Positions 25,614 to 33,836 of a DNA stretch of 64,000 nt are shown in pieces. Origin of the DNA: Tenuifilum thalassicum (GTDB lineage Bacteria > Bacteroidota > Bacteroidia > Bacteroidales > Tenuifilaceae). Each line of letters begins with the position of its first letter. Position 1 is the stretch's first letter. A program made the position numbers and the translations under genes. The DNA is taken from positions 2,464,581 to 2,528,580 of the forward strand of contig NZ_CP041345.1 of NCBI RefSeq assembly GCF_013265555.1, given 5' to 3'. Under the pieces are notes generated by a model. That model was not told where the DNA came from, searched no databases, and saw nothing but the letters and a program-made list of their open reading frames with translations.

Positions 25614-25644
25614 AAAAGAGAGGGAATTCCCCTCTCTTTTTTTT
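25614..25644 (+). terminator. Terminator of the nfeD-floA operon
   Basis: A nearly perfect hairpin AAAGAGAGGG / CCCTCTCTTT ends in eight T, 20 bases after the floA stop. Confidence 0.85.
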
Positions 25645-25654
25645 CAATAAATAT

Positions 25655-25685
25655 TTTGTACATATTATAGGATTTTATACTTTTG
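25655..25685 (+). promoter_or_regulatory. Promoter of the tRNA-Ser/tRNA-Pro operon
   Basis: TTTG at 25655-25658 (-33) and TACTTTTG at 25678-25685 (-7) are 19 bases apart, the best full-length Bacteroidota promoter in the window. It lies 40 bases before tRNA-Ser. Confidence 0.75.
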
Positions 25686-25725
25686 CGATGCTTTAGACGA
25701 AAGCATGGCTTAGTTAACAAAGCCC

Positions 25726-25816
<91 letters not shown>

Positions 25817-25830
25817 GTGAAAAACATAAT

Positions 25831-25904
25831 CGGGGTGTGGCGCAGTTGGTTAGCGCACCTGCTTTGGGAGCAGGGGGTCGTGCGTTCGAGTCGCACCACC
25901 CCGA
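25831..25904 (+). tRNA. tRNA-Pro (UGG)
   Basis: CGGGGTG pairs with CACCCCG, discriminator A. The anticodon arm is CCTGC-TTTGGGA-GCAGG (UGG). The T-arm is GTGCGTTCGAGTCGCAC. No CCA is encoded. Its 3' half and terminator are the source of the downstream tandem array. Confidence 0.95.
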
Positions 25905-25905
25905 C

Positions 25906-26775
25906 TCGAAGGGAGGCTTTAAAGGCCTCCCTTTTTTTTTACACTACCCTCACAAGTTGGTAGCGCATCCCGACCGGGTCGGGAGGGGCGGGCGTTCGAG
26001 TCGCAACACCCCGACTCGAAGGGAGGCTTTAAAGGCCTCCCTTTTTTTTTACACTACCCTCACAGACTGGTAGCGCATCCCGACTGGAGTCGGGAGGGTC
26101 GTGCGTTCGAGTCGCACCACCCCGACTCGAAGGGAGGCTTTAAAGGCCTCCCTTTTTTTTTACACTACCCTCACAAGTTGGTAGCGCATCCCGACCGGGT
26201 CGGGAGGGGCGGGCGTTCGAGTCGCACCACCCCGACTCGAAGGGAGGCTTTAAAGGCCTCCCTTTTTTTTTACACTACCCTCACAGACTGGTAGCGCATC
26301 CCGACTGGAGTCGGGAGGGGCGGGCGTTCGAGTCGCAACACCCCGACTCGAAGGGAGGCTTTAAAGGCCTCCCTTTTTTTTTTACACTACCCTCACAGAC
26401 TGGTAGCGCATCCCGACTGGAGTCGGGAGGGTCGTGCGTTCGAGTCGCACCACCCCGACTCGAAGGGAGGCTTTAAAGGCCTCCCTTTTTTTTTACACTA
26501 CCCTCACAAGTTGGTAGCGCATCCCGACCGGGTCGGGAGGGGCGGGCGTTCGAGTCGCAACACCCCGACTCGAAGGGAGGCTTTAAAGGCCTCCCTTTTT
26601 TTTTACACTACCCTCACAGACTGGTAGCGCATCCCGACTGGAGTCGGGAGGGGCGGGCGTTCGAGTCGCACCACCCCGACTCGAAGGAAGGCTTTAAAGG
26701 CCTCCCTTTTTTTTTACACTACCCTCACAGACTGGTAGCGCATCCCGACTGGAGTCGGGAGGGGCGGGCGTTCGA
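25906..26775 (+). repeat. Tandem array of tRNA-Pro-derived units, each with a terminator (7 full + 1 truncated)
   Basis: Units start at 25906, 26016, 26127, 26237, 26348, 26460, 26570 and 26681, with spacing of 110-112 bases. Each has the perfect hairpin AAGGGAGGC-TTTAAAG-GCCTCCCTT with a T run, then ACACTACCCTCAC, then a tRNA-like piece. That piece is TGGTAGCGC (D-arm remnant), a strong hairpin TCCCGA...TCGGGA in place of the anticodon arm, then the T-arm GCGTTCGAGTCGCA and the 3' acceptor CACCCCGA. The 5' acceptor strand is missing. Two variants alternate as A B A B B A B B. The last unit stops within the T-loop at 26775. No TAnnTTTG lies inside the units. Array function is unknown. Confidence 0.9.
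25909..25941 (+). terminator. Terminator of the tRNA-Ser/tRNA-Pro operon (copied in every array unit)
   Basis: The perfect hairpin AAGGGAGGC / GCCTCCCTT with a run of about ten T starts 5 bases after the tRNA-Pro 3' end. Copies recur at about 110-base intervals through 26710. Confidence 0.9.
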
Positions 26776-26912
26776 ATTTGAGCAATGCATATTTTTCCCA
26801 ATTTCACGATTATTCATTGTTTTTGCCAGCATAGTATTTCACTGTCAAAGCCATTAGGGTACCAGCCAAAAAGCAGGAAGACACGAAGTTCTGAATAGCT
26901 GAGAATTTGCGA

Positions 26913-27665
26913 CTACTCAATTTTTATTGCAATTCTTCCTGAATAATCTATTCTGTTGAAGAGAATGGGTTTATTAGAAAAATATTCGTCTACCGCTTTT
27001 TTTGACCCAGCCCAGTGTCCATAATCATCAACAATTAAAACGCCATTTTTAGCTAGTAATGGAAACAAATGGATTAATTCATGCTTGGTAGACTCATACC
27101 AATCAGTATCTAACCTCAATATGGCAATTTTAGAAGGCATTGTGTTGGGAATGGTTTCCTCAACTTTCCCTTTAACAAAAACAATATTATTACTGGGGTA
27201 TTTTGTTAAAGCCATATTTTTTTTTACTACAGATAACGAAGCATAGCACAATGAATTATAGTTCTCTTTTTGATTCTTCTTCCATTTGTCAAAAGCACGA
27301 ATGTTTTTATCGGATACTCTATAATCGTTTTCTGTTGGCCGGGGCATTCCCTGAAAGGTATCATAAAGATATATTTTTCGATCAACGACATTTAGGTCAA
27401 GAAGAGTATAAGTAATCAGCATTGCGCTCCCTCCTCTCCAAACACCACATTCAACAAAATCTCCCGGGATATTGGCTTTAATGATATACTCTACCGCTTT
27501 ATACAAAGCATACATTCTATCTTCAGGAGTCATCGTGAATTTTTTACATCTTTCATATATTCTTTTGAACCTTTCGTCTTTATCTCTAACATTGGATACT
27601 TTTGCAATTTGATAACCAAAGATATTTGCTAATTTTTGAATATTTCTTTTGACACTGTGTAGCAT
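26913..27665 (-). CDS. TylF/MycF-family class I methyltransferase
   Basis: A 250-residue SAM-dependent enzyme of the TylF (macrocin O-methyltransferase) family, which methylates hydroxyls on sugars or other small molecules. Visible are the SAM motif DFVECGVWRGGSAMLITYTL, the Mg/acidic region KIYLYDTFQGMPRPTENDYR, LRLDTDWYESTKHELIHLFP and the closing GVLIVDDYGHWAGSKKAVDE. The ATG at 27665 is used; the frame also has a TTG at 27674. It stands alone next to the tRNA-like array, in lower-GC sequence than its neighbours, and has no sugar or antibiotic cluster around it. Horizontal acquisition is possible, and its substrate is unknown. Confidence 0.85.
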   Translation of the reverse strand: MLHSVKRNIQKLANIFGYQIAKVSNVRDKDERFKRIYERCKKFTMTPEDRMYALYKAVEYIIKANIPGDFVECGVWRGGSAMLITYTLLDLNVVDRKIYLYDTFQGMPRPTENDYRVSDKNIRAFDKWKKNQKENYNSLCYASLSVVKKNMALTKYPSNNIVFVKGKVEETIPNTMPSKIAILRLDTDWYESTKHELIHLFPLLAKNGVLIVDDYGHWAGSKKAVDEYFSNKPILFNRIDYSGRIAIKIE

Positions 27666-27948
27666 AGTTAACAATTTAAATCTATACGATTTACATATTG
27701 CAAGTATTAAAAGGTAAATCCCTGTTTTTACCTAACATTTGGGTATTTAAATATTCTAGCCCCCTAATTTACTGGACAAATTTTTGATATATTATTTACT
27801 TTCCTAAAAATTTTTGAAAGTTCACTTCTTACAAAACGGTACAAAGTTCTTCAATAGTCATGATGATTTATTGAATAACCGCACATAACGTTCGTATATC
27901 ACCAATTATTATGTTCCTGCCAATTTGGAATAATAACACCAATTCATT

Positions 27949-28143
27949 TCACCCCTTTTTATGGCTACCATCGCAAAAAGGCTTGTTTTTTGACTTTCCA
28001 CAGGCGCAAAGATAAACCTCGTTAGTACCCTCGGGTACTAAATTTTCGCCTTCTAGGTTTGTGACAAAAAACTTTCCTTCAACCTTTATTGGCCCTTCCT
28101 TTGTCAGCTGCAGTTTAGCAGATATTTTTTTGGGCTGTTCCAT
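27949..28143 (-). CDS. CDGSH iron-sulfur domain protein (64 aa)
   Basis: A small protein with a single CDGSH motif, C-A-C-GKSKNKP-FC-DGSH, which holds a redox-active [2Fe-2S] cluster through three Cys and one His. The N-terminal half (LQLTKEGPIKVEGKFFVTNL) is the usual beta-strand lead-in. It starts three bases after the stop of the larger ferredoxin/CDGSH gene, so both are in one operon. Members of this family take part in iron-sulfur or redox handling; a precise role is not known. Confidence 0.88.
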   Translation of the reverse strand: MEQPKKISAKLQLTKEGPIKVEGKFFVTNLEGENLVPEGTNEVYLCACGKSKNKPFCDGSHKKG

Positions 28144-28146
28144 AAT

Positions 28147-28629
28147 CTATTCCTTATCGGTAAAACCTTTTTTAAAATGGGTTCCATCGCAAAATGGTTG
28201 GCCATTGGAATGGCCGCACCTGCAAATAGAAACCATTTTCATCGATTTAATCTCCTTGCCTTCGGAATCGAGTATCTGAAAATCGCCCGAAACGAGCAAA
28301 GGCCCATTGGGCATCACCTGTATTTTTACAGGCTTAACATCAAATGCCTCAATCTCCTCTGGCGTAAATTCTCTAACACACTTATGCGACTTTTCCTGCC
28401 TATTCTTCTCGGGGTCGTTCCACATGAAAGTCAGAGCATTTGTGGGGCACTCATTAACTATTTCGATTATCCTTTCGGTAGATGCACCGTTCATATTTAC
28501 CCATGGTCGCTTTCGCGGGTTGAACACCGAAAGTAGTTTGGTATAGCAAATCGAGGCATGGACACACTCCCCTGGCCTCCAAAATACAGTAATGTCGTCG
28601 TTTGAGTATTTCCTATTATCGTTTTCCAT
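28147..28629 (-). CDS. Fer4_19 ([4Fe-4S] mono-cluster) plus CDGSH domain protein
   Basis: A 160-residue fusion. The N-terminal Fer4_19/DUF1271 part (about 10-70) has [10 protein letters not shown] and [10 protein letters not shown], supplying Cys ligands for a [4Fe-4S]-type cluster. A strand region ([20 protein letters not shown]) leads to the CDGSH motif [16 protein letters not shown]. The next gene encodes a second CDGSH protein three bases downstream. Both are probably cytoplasmic electron-transfer proteins; substrates are unknown. Confidence 0.88.
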   Translation of the reverse strand: MENDNRKYSNDDITVFWRPGECVHASICYTKLLSVFNPRKRPWVNMNGASTERIIEIVNECPTNALTFMWNDPEKNRQEKSHKCVREFTPEEIEAFDVKPVKIQVMPNGPLLVSGDFQILDSEGKEIKSMKMVSICRCGHSNGQPFCDGTHFKKGFTDKE

Positions 28630-28726
28630 ATCTTCAAATTTAACTCATCTAACACTAAAATACAATTTTTTGTTCAACACCCTCCTTTTAAACATTAATT
28701 TAAACATATTTTTATTTTTTCATTCC

Positions 28727-28764
28727 CTACCCCCTTTTTTTAATAGGGGGGGGGTAGTTTTTTT
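28727..28764. terminator. Terminator-like hairpin upstream of glnN
   Basis: CTACCCCC and GGGGGGGGTAG pair around an AT-rich loop and a T run follows. No plus-strand gene lies directly upstream, so a regulatory leader role cannot be excluded. Confidence 0.45.
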
Positions 28765-28775
28765 GATTTTTTTCA

Positions 28776-28783
28776 TATATTTG
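28776..28783 (+). promoter_or_regulatory. -7 promoter element of glnN (TATATTTG)
   Basis: An exact TAnnTTTG, 22 bases before the glnN ATG. Confidence 0.6.
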
Positions 28784-28805
28784 CCCCATATAAAACCATA
28801 CCGCT

Positions 28806-30998
28806 ATGCCAAAATTACGATTTAGAGCCTTTACCGAGGCAACAAACAGGGAGCCTGTTAAAATTGATGAGATAAAAAACGGTTCCCTTTCCAGCGTTTT
28901 TGGAGTAAATGTTTTCGACAGGGCAAAAATGAAGCTCTACCTATCGGAGGAAGCATACGAAAGTTTGATCTCGTCAATCGACGAGGGCAAAAAGATCGAC
29001 CGAAAGATTGCTGGTCATGTGGCATCGGCCATGAAAGCATGGGCCATGGAGCGCGGGGCAACGCACTACACCCACTGGTTTCATCCCCTAAACGGTTCAA
29101 CTGCCGAAAAGCACGATGCCTTCCTCTCGTTGGACGCAAACGGAAAACCCCTTGAAACCTTTAAAGGGGACATGCTTGTACAGCAAGAGCCCGATGCCTC
29201 GAGTTTCCCCAGCGGCGGCATAAGAAACACTTTTGAAGCTCGCGGTTATACCGCCTGGGATCCCACTTCGCCTGCATTCATACTTGATGGAACACTTTGT
29301 ATCCCAACCGTTTTCGTATCTTATACCGGCGAGGCGCTCGATTTCAAAACCCCTCTTCTTAAATCGTTAGCATTCCTAGATAAGGCTGCACTCTCTGTTT
29401 TAGAATACTTCGACAAGGATGCCCGCAAGGTTTACGCAACGCTTGGCTGGGAACAGGAATATTTCCTTATCGACGAATCGCTTTACGATGCTAGACCCGA
29501 TTTGGCCCTATGCGGCAGAACCCTTATGGGACACGCTGCTGCTAAGGATCAGCAACTAGAAGACCACTATTTTGGTTCGATACCTGCTAGAGTTTCTGCC
29601 TATATGAAAGAATTTGAGATAGAAGCACTTAAGTTAGGCATTCCAATTAAAACTCGGCATAACGAGGTAGCCCCCAACCAGTTTGAATGTGCACCTATCT
29701 TTGAGGAGGCTAACCTGGCAGTTGACCACAACCAGCTGATCATGTCGCTCATGGATAGGATAGCTCGAAAACATAAGTTCCGAGTACTCTTTCACGAAAA
29801 ACCATTTAAAGGCATTAATGGTTCAGGGAAACATAACAACTGGTCGATGATGACCGATACTGGTGTAAACCTACTCTCACCTGGCAAAACACCAAAGAAC
29901 AATCTTCAGTTCCTAACCTTTCTTATCAATACGCTAAAAGCGGTTCACGACCACTCAGCGCTATTAATGGGCAGCATCGCCTCTGAATCAAATTCACACC
30001 GACTGGGAGCACACGAAGCCCCACCAGCAATCATGTCGGTTTTCCTTGGCAAAACACTTTCTAATGTATTAAATGAGCTGGAAGAGAGGGTTACTGACCA
30101 AAAGATGACCCCAGACGAAAAAACCGAGCTAAAGCTCGAAATCATTGGCAAAATCCCCGAAATACTTCTTGACAACACCGACAGAAATCGCACATCGCCC
30201 TTTGCCTTCACGGGAAACAGGTTCGAATTCCGTGCCGTAGGCTCCTCGGGTAGTTGCGCCTCCCCCATGATTGTTCTAAATACGGCTGTTGCACAACAGT
30301 TAACCAGGTTTAGGGAGGATGTTGAGAAAATAATTGCTAAAGGCATCAAAAAGGACGAGGCAATCCTGCAATGCCTTAGGAAGGTTATTGTTGAATCTAA
30401 AAAAATTCGATTTGAGGGCAATGGCTATAGCAAGGAATGGATAGATGAAGCCGCTAAACGTGGATTGCCAAACATTAGTAATCCACTCGAAGCTTTCAAA
30501 ACCTTTCTTTGGGACTCCTCATCTAAGCTCCTTACGGGTAACGGAATCCTAACAAAAAGGGAGCTTGAAGCACGTTACGAAATCCGAAACGAGATATTCG
30601 TAAAGAAGGTACAAATTGAGGCCAGAGTTCTTGGCGATTTGGCAATTAATCACATTATACCCACAGCCATTGGATATCAAAACACTTTGATTAGCAACGT
30701 AAAAGGACTGAAAGAACTTTTCCCTGAGAACTGGGAGGAGCTGGCCGACCATCAATATAGCTTAATCAAAGAGATCTCAGATCACATCCATTCAATTAGC
30801 CATCTGGTAAACGAGATGATTGAAAACCGCAAACAGGCAAATCAAATTGAAAACATCGTTCAAAAGGCTAATGCTTACAACGAAAAGGTAAAACCATACA
30901 TTGAAGAAATACGCTACCATATTGATAAACTTGAAATGATAGTTGATGATGAGATGTGGCCACTGCCAAAATACCGCGAGATGCTGTTTATTCGATAA
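28806..30998 (+). CDS. glnN: Glutamine synthetase type III
   Basis: The enzyme makes glutamine from glutamate, ammonia and ATP. At 730 residues it is the long GSIII form typical of Bacteroidota. Features include the N-terminal FGVNVFDRAKMKLYLSEEAY, THYTHWFHPLNGSTAEKHDA, LGWEQEYFLIDESLYDARPD (metal-binding Glu), KTRHNEVAPNQFECAPIFEE (His/Glu), NGSGKHNNWSM and RTSPFAFTGNRFEFRAVGSS. The C-terminal helical region (about 590-730) is the GSIII-specific extension. A promoter sits upstream and a terminator downstream, so the gene is monocistronic. Confidence 0.96.
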   Translation: MPKLRFRAFTEATNREPVKIDEIKNGSLSSVFGVNVFDRAKMKLYLSEEAYESLISSIDEGKKIDRKIAGHVASAMKAWAMERGATHYTHWFHPLNGSTAEKHDAFLSLDANGKPLETFKGDMLVQQEPDASSFPSGGIRNTFEARGYTAWDPTSPAFILDGTLCIPTVFVSYTGEALDFKTPLLKSLAFLDKAALSVLEYFDKDARKVYATLGWEQEYFLIDESLYDARPDLALCGRTLMGHAAAKDQQLEDHYFGSIPARVSAYMKEFEIEALKLGIPIKTRHNEVAPNQFECAPIFEEANLAVDHNQLIMSLMDRIARKHKFRVLFHEKPFKGINGSGKHNNWSMMTDTGVNLLSPGKTPKNNLQFLTFLINTLKAVHDHSALLMGSIASESNSHRLGAHEAPPAIMSVFLGKTLSNVLNELEERVTDQKMTPDEKTELKLEIIGKIPEILLDNTDRNRTSPFAFTGNRFEFRAVGSSGSCASPMIVLNTAVAQQLTRFREDVEKIIAKGIKKDEAILQCLRKVIVESKKIRFEGNGYSKEWIDEAAKRGLPNISNPLEAFKTFLWDSSSKLLTGNGILTKRELEARYEIRNEIFVKKVQIEARVLGDLAINHIIPTAIGYQNTLISNVKGLKELFPENWEELADHQYSLIKEISDHIHSISHLVNEMIENRKQANQIENIVQKANAYNEKVKPYIEEIRYHIDKLEMIVDDEMWPLPKYREMLFIR

Positions 30999-31017
30999 TT
31001 GAAAATCGATCCACATT

Positions 31018-31055
31018 AAACGGCTTAACCATCTGGATTAAGCCGTTTTTTTTTG
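31018..31055 (+). terminator. Terminator of glnN
   Basis: The hairpin ACGGCTTAA / TTAAGCCGT is followed by nine T. Confidence 0.85.
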
Positions 31056-31108
31056 TAGAAAATACAACAATGTGCATTGAGATAATTTGCAATTACTTAT
31101 ATTTACAA

Positions 31109-31116
31109 TAATTTTG
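31109..31116 (+). promoter_or_regulatory. -7 promoter element (TAATTTTG) of the PorE-like gene
   Basis: An exact TAnnTTTG, 38 bases before the ATG at 31154. Confidence 0.6.
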
Positions 31117-31153
31117 TGATTACTAAACACATTTGGTTAACAACACAAGGAAG

Positions 31154-33136
31154 ATGAAGCGACTACTTATATTAACGTCAGGCATTTTATTCCTTTTAGC
31201 TGGAACAATAAGCGCCCAACCAACAAAAAAACTAAAAAGGGCAAATGCGCTATACGAAGCTGGCGGCTATAGCGAAGCCATCAAACTTTATCGTGACGAT
31301 ATAGATAAGATAAGTGACAAAAAGGAGCTATCGCTATACCTTTACAAGGTAGGGAACTGCTTTAGGATGATTGGAGAACCACGTAAGGCTGAACTCTGGT
31401 ATGAGAAAGCCATAAGGAGAGAATGCCCTAACCCAAAGGTGTATTTCTACTATGCCGAAATGCTTAAAATGAACGAGAAGTACGACCTGGCCATTGAACA
31501 ATACCAAAAATATAAGGTACTTGTCCCAAACGATCCTCTAGCTGATGTTGGAATTAAATCCTGTGAGCTAGCAAAACAATGGGTTGCCACCCCTTCGGGC
31601 TATGAAATAACCAATATGAGGCCATTAAATGGCAAGTATAGCGACTTTAGCCCAGCATATGCATCTTCTGACTATAAAATCCTATACTTTACAAGTTCTC
31701 GCGAAGGGAGCACTGGTAAAAAGATAAGCGCAGTAACTGGCGAGTACTTTTCCGACATCTACATTGCAGAACTCGACAACAAGGGTGTATGGAGCAAACC
31801 AAAGCCTTTAGAAGAACCCATTAACTCCGAGTTCGACGATGGCACACCATCACTAACACCTGATGGCAACAACATGTTTTTCACACGCTGCAAGGTGAGC
31901 AAGCGCAACAAATTGGGCTGTCAAATTTTAGCTGCAAAAAACAGCGATCAGGGATGGCTCACGCCTAAAGCTATCGATTTAGCCCCTGATAGTATGATTG
32001 TTGCCCATCCTGCCATATCGGCGGATGGAACTGAGCTTTACTTTGTTAGCAATATCGAAGGAGGCAATGGAGGGCTTGATATTTGGAAGATAACCCGCGA
32101 AGAGGGTTCTGAGCAATGGAGCGCACCCATTCATCTTGGCCCAGAAATCAACACACCTGGAAACGAAATGTTCCCTTATATTCATCCCGACGGAACATTG
32201 TACTTCGCTTCAGATGGTCATCCTGGAATGGGTGGACTCGACATCTTCAAAGCAAAAAAAGGCGAAGATGGTCGCTGGGTGGTAGAAAACATGCGATATC
32301 CAATTAACTCACCAGCCGATGATTTCGGAATTATCTTTGAGAAAGATCGTGAGGCCGGATATTTCTCTTCTCGCAGAACAGGATCTCGTGGTGGCGACGA
32401 CATATACATGTTCTACCTCCCGCCAATCAACTTCAATATGATTGGTGCTGTTGTTGACGACAAAACCCAAACTCCAATTGCTAATGCTACAGTTAAGCTA
32501 ATAGGTAGCGATGGGACCGTGGCAACCATGCAGACAAAAGACGATGGAGCCTTTAAATTCACTCTTATCCCAAACACCGACTATGTAGTAATTGCTTCCA
32601 AAAAGGGATACCTCAACAATAAGGCTAAAGAATCAACCAAAGGGCTAACCAGCAGCAAAGACTTTGATGTTTCAATACCATTAACCTCGACTGCTAAGCC
32701 AATTGAGATTCCAAATATCTTCTACGATTACGATAAATGGGAACTACGTCCTGAATCGAAAGCAGCACTTGACAACCTGGTTCAAATACTCAACGACAAC
32801 CCCAACATCACCATTGAGCTAGCATCGCACACCGATAGCCGTGGTTCACTCGACTACAACTACGAGCTCTCGCAAAAACGTGCACAAGCTGTGGTTAACT
32901 ACCTAATTGAAAATGGCATTGCTCCCGAAAGGCTAAAAGCCAAAGGTTATGCGCAAACACAACCTAAAGTAGTTGATGAGCGAATGGCTGCTCAATACAC
33001 ATTCCTAACCGTAGGTACTAAACTTGATAAGAACTTTATTGATTCGCTCACAGACGAAGAACAAAAGGAAATTGTTCACCAAATAAACCGTCGAACCGAA
33101 TTCAGAGTGCTTAGAGACGACTTTACTGCAAACTAG
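31154..33136 (+). CDS. TPR / PD40 / carboxypeptidase-regulatory / OmpA-family protein, PorE-like
   Basis: A 660-residue exported protein (signal peptide about 1-22, ending TISAQ). In order: TPR repeats (about 25-135), PD40 propeller (about 150-420; SREGSTGKK, SLTPDGNNMFFTR, FYFASDGHPGMGGLDIF-like units), a CNA/carboxypeptidase-regulatory fold (about 430-510, IGAVVDDKTQTPIANATVKL), and a C-terminal OmpA domain. The OmpA domain (about 525-655) has IFYDYDKWELRPESKAALDN and ELASHTDSRGSLDYNYELSQ for peptidoglycan binding. This is the architecture of PorE of the type IX secretion system. A non-lipoprotein signal and many paralogues in Bacteroidota keep me from naming it PorE outright. Confidence 0.85.
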   Translation: MKRLLILTSGILFLLAGTISAQPTKKLKRANALYEAGGYSEAIKLYRDDIDKISDKKELSLYLYKVGNCFRMIGEPRKAELWYEKAIRRECPNPKVYFYYAEMLKMNEKYDLAIEQYQKYKVLVPNDPLADVGIKSCELAKQWVATPSGYEITNMRPLNGKYSDFSPAYASSDYKILYFTSSREGSTGKKISAVTGEYFSDIYIAELDNKGVWSKPKPLEEPINSEFDDGTPSLTPDGNNMFFTRCKVSKRNKLGCQILAAKNSDQGWLTPKAIDLAPDSMIVAHPAISADGTELYFVSNIEGGNGGLDIWKITREEGSEQWSAPIHLGPEINTPGNEMFPYIHPDGTLYFASDGHPGMGGLDIFKAKKGEDGRWVVENMRYPINSPADDFGIIFEKDREAGYFSSRRTGSRGGDDIYMFYLPPINFNMIGAVVDDKTQTPIANATVKLIGSDGTVATMQTKDDGAFKFTLIPNTDYVVIASKKGYLNNKAKESTKGLTSSKDFDVSIPLTSTAKPIEIPNIFYDYDKWELRPESKAALDNLVQILNDNPNITIELASHTDSRGSLDYNYELSQKRAQAVVNYLIENGIAPERLKAKGYAQTQPKVVDERMAAQYTFLTVGTKLDKNFIDSLTDEEQKEIVHQINRRTEFRVLRDDFTAN

Positions 33137-33157
33137 TACAGCAAACATTAAGATATA

Positions 33158-33188
33158 AAAGCCGTAACATATTGTTGCGGCTTTTTTT
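33158..33188 (+). terminator. Terminator after the PorE-like gene
   Basis: AAAGCCG-T-AAC / GTT-G-CGGCTTT with a seven-T tail. The rest of 33189-33405 shows no gene. Confidence 0.8.
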
Positions 33189-33405
33189 AATAATTTAGCT
33201 AATCAGATAAAAACATCAGTTAGATTTCTCAAGTAAATAAATAAACATCACATCATCTTTATCATATTCAACTGGATACTTCGAATATTTGGAATAAATT
33301 TTGCAAGCTACACTATCGGATTGTTATACATTTTATTAGTTTTGTTATTCGATATTTTCAAAATGTAACCTTTGACAAGGTTATTGAGTAAAAGGTTAAT
33401 AATTT

Positions 33406-33768
33406 ATGAATCAAGTTATCACCAAAATACTATTTTCATTTATAGCAATACTCGGCTTCTCACTCAACTCATCTGCACAAAAGTTCTATGAGGTTGAAGA
33501 GGTGAAAGATGCCGAAGTAAAATTCTATTTTGTCGATAATCCTGATGAAGCAGAACTCTGGTTCAGCATAATTTATGAGCCCGAAAAAATTACTAAGCCT
33601 GGAATAATGATGGAGGTTGAGACCCCCAAAGAGGCTGACATTAAGCTTATTTTTGTGGATGATCCAAAAGATGCAGACATAAAGGTTTGGCTTGTAGACA
33701 CTCCCGAAGAGGTTAAATGGATTAACGAGTCAAAAAAGAAATTACTTTCAGTTGGCGGTTTAAAGTGA
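33406..33768 (+). CDS. Small secreted DUF6150-like protein
   Basis: The 120-residue product has a clear signal peptide (about 1-24, ending LNSSAQ). The mature part consists of short beta-strand repeats of the type VYFVDNxxxADLxVY: EVKFYFVDNPDEAELWFSI, IKLIFVDDPKDADIKVWLV. This matches the DUF6150 pattern, whose function is unknown. The mature protein is acidic and probably periplasmic. It ends about 70 bases before purM, which has its own promoter. Confidence 0.7.
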   Translation: MNQVITKILFSFIAILGFSLNSSAQKFYEVEEVKDAEVKFYFVDNPDEAELWFSIIYEPEKITKPGIMMEVETPKEADIKLIFVDDPKDADIKVWLVDTPEEVKWINESKKKLLSVGGLK

Positions 33769-33811
33769 TTTAAAGCAGCAAAATCAAGTTGGCGGGAATG
33801 TAAATATGGGT

Positions 33812-33819
33812 TAACTTTG
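33812..33819 (+). promoter_or_regulatory. -7 promoter element of purM (TAACTTTG)
   Basis: An exact TAnnTTTG with an upstream TTGG near 33789 at the expected distance; 17 bases before the purM ATG. Confidence 0.65.
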
Positions 33820-33836
33820 TATGCAAAACTAAACCC

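Noticed and set aside
25906-26775. CRISPR-like array
   Set aside because: Units are 110-112 bases with no unique spacers and no cas genes. Similarity covers the whole unit and derives from tRNA-Pro.
31154-33136. Naming the protein PorE and inferring a complete type IX secretion system
   Set aside because: The domain order fits, but no other por/gld gene is in the window and paralogues of this architecture are common.
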